The notes under the pieces: generated by a model
Told to the model about the DNA's origin: nothing
The model's database searches: none
The model's input: only the letters and a program-made list of their open reading frames with translations
Position numbers and translations under genes: made by a program
Shown here: positions 62,590 through 64,000 of the stretch, piece after piece
Position numbering within the stretch: position 1 is the first letter of the stretch
How the letters are laid out: each line of letters starts with the position of its first letter
Assembly: GCF_016802725.1 (NCBI RefSeq)
Contig: NC_052669.1
Coordinates: 5,447,501 to 5,511,500, forward strand
Source of the DNA: Solenopsis invicta
Taxonomy: Eukaryota > Arthropoda > Insecta > Hymenoptera > Formicidae
Direction of reading: 5' to 3'
DNA: 64,000 nt

Positions 62590-63029
62590 CGTATTTCACC
62601 GTGGTTGTGGTCCATACTAGGTCGGTGCAACGAGTTTAAGAATTATGCGGCGGAGAAGCGAGTCTTTGGATGTTCACGAAGCGGAAAATTGGAACACTTC
62701 TTTGCTATTCGAGTTTATGGAAAATACACTGCAGATATGTTCACTATGACAATTTCCCAGTATCGCGACAAAATTAAAAGCTGATATTGAGAATAACGAA
62801 TCAGATTTTCTCGAAATAAATTTAATCAATAATTGCATAAATTATAGTAATTTTCACATAATAACGCCTTCAGTAAATAGCTTGACAAGAATAATCTTGT
62901 TTATCGACCGAACATAAAAATCTAATTTTCCTATTAAGATTTGACAATTTATTCATTAGCAAGATCTAAAATCATTGTATTAACCTTTTCATAGTTGTAG
63001 GTTGTCAATTTATACGAACGTTGCGCTAT

Positions 63030-63061
63030 TCTATTTTTTCTCTATTTTCTCTATTTTCTCT
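63030..63061. repeat. tandem 9-base repeat (CTATTTTCT)n
   Basis: Three to four imperfect head-to-tail copies of a pyrimidine-rich 9-mer. Confidence 0.8.
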
Positions 63062-64000
63062 AATTTCATTCTGAACGTTAATCAATAGAAAAGAAATATC
63101 TCTAGTTTCAAAAATAAATGTATATGCAGAACAAAATTACATTGTATGTATTATAAGATATTGCCCTCGAAATAAAGTAATTTAAAATCCTTTTTTTTCC
63201 AAAGCTAGCAGTTTCGAAAATAGAGGGAAAATGGGATATCTTATACGCTGATTCATTGTTGCAGCAACGTCTATTTGTCGATAAATTATCAAGAGGCTTA
63301 TCCTGAAATACCTAACGCGCACGATCGTAGAATTATATTGGATCGAATGAAAGAAGAATGTACGTTGTAGAGAAACGGTGAGAAAGATAAACGCCGTTAC
63401 CGATAGAAAGGCATCGTGCTGTGGTACCCTGATGCGGGAGAAATCCGCGGTATCCGAAAACTTTTCAGGAAATACCCTTCGTGGGTGCGATAAAACTTCG
63501 CGCAACCGTGAGGAAGTAAGTAAGCAATGTCTCTTTAGAAGATCTACCAAACACCTTCAAAGATAGTGAAAGTGTTAAAGATGCTATAAATTTGAGAATG
63601 CGATACGTAGGTGTAAATGAAAACTTGTTCAAGGTATTACATCGTAAGTCTTATTTAACAACGTTTTACATTTCATTAATTATGTATGATATGTCGCATT
63701 AGTTATGTGATCTTTCAAAGTTAATTTAGTAATTGGAAACAAAAATGGAAATTAATTTATCTATACGAGTACACGATAATCTTTTAAAGAGAGAATAAGT
63801 CTTTCTTGAGATTATAATATATTAATAGAGAAACGAGTATTTTTAAATATTACATTGTCTCAATAACTATCTTTAACACAACGTATGAGTTGCGAATTAT
63901 ATCTTTCTTCGTTAGTTAAGCACTTTGTTTTAATGAAAAGAATAGCTAGAAACGTTCTCGTAATAACATCGTATTTAATCTTATTCGCATTATATGTCCT

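Larger units (their letters stand above)
60740..64000 (-). other. probable upstream intron of the Beat-family gene; no gene recognised
   Basis: This is the minus-strand upstream side of the Ig1 exon, presumably intron because that exon begins with a clear acceptor. Most of it is AT-rich. I looked for the WYK motif of the Beat Ig1 C strand on the minus strand and did not find it. It contains a long TA microsatellite (62534-62587), a tandem 9-base repeat (63030-63061), an imperfect direct repeat around 61215-61290 and 61380-61450, and small CpG-rich patches at 61560-61720 and 63200-63570. The last patch has an open frame of 122 codons on minus (63182-63550) overlapping 62 codons on plus, with no recognisable domain. 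Confidence 0.55.

Noticed and set aside
63182..63566. 122-codon minus frame with an overlapping 62-codon plus frame, considered as the missing Ig1 exon.
   Set aside because: It lacks the Ig1 Cys and WYK motifs expected of Beat and has no domain on either strand.

Overview
The window looks like insect nuclear DNA, most plausibly from an ant or another hymenopteran. It has very low coding density, strong alternation between AT-rich stretches and CpG-rich GC islands, many microsatellites, several short palindromic (MITE-like) elements, and GT-AG introns several kilobases long. CpG is common throughout, as expected of a lightly methylated insect genome. The assignment to a lineage is inference. 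The one confident protein match only requires an arthropod.

The only coding sequence I can defend is on the minus strand near the right end. Two exons (60604-60739 and 55139-55272) have good splice sites and matching phases (1 to 1), and are joined across a 5.3 kb intron. Together they encode the end of a first immunoglobulin domain and the start of a second, with hallmarks of the Beaten path (Beat) family. Beat proteins are secreted or membrane-anchored neuronal Ig proteins that pair with Sidestep-family receptors in axon guidance. The 5' exons (signal peptide and first half of Ig1) should lie beyond base 64000. The exon carrying the second half of Ig2 should lie below 55139, but I could not find it. 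Much of 1-55138 may therefore be intron or 3' flank of this gene, and I cannot show where the gene ends.

From 1 to 55138 I see no recognisable protein domain, tRNA, rRNA or known microRNA. The open frames of 60-150 codons fall in CpG-rich islands, where stop codons are rare, or in microsatellites, and often overlap on both strands. Three stretches are listed as weak candidate exons (3460-3545 plus, 13977-14425 plus, 50131-50258 minus).

The most structured non-coding content is a set of palindromic elements. Four (4357-4626, 11688-11933, 21526-21766, 23979-24453) share a palindromic core but have different outer arms. Three more are unrelated to these (5929-6141, 10410-10626, 59855-59965). 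A CpG-poor, GC-moderate segment at 26295-26830 stands out from its surroundings and may be an old transposon fragment. I found no evidence of an undescribed multi-gene system.
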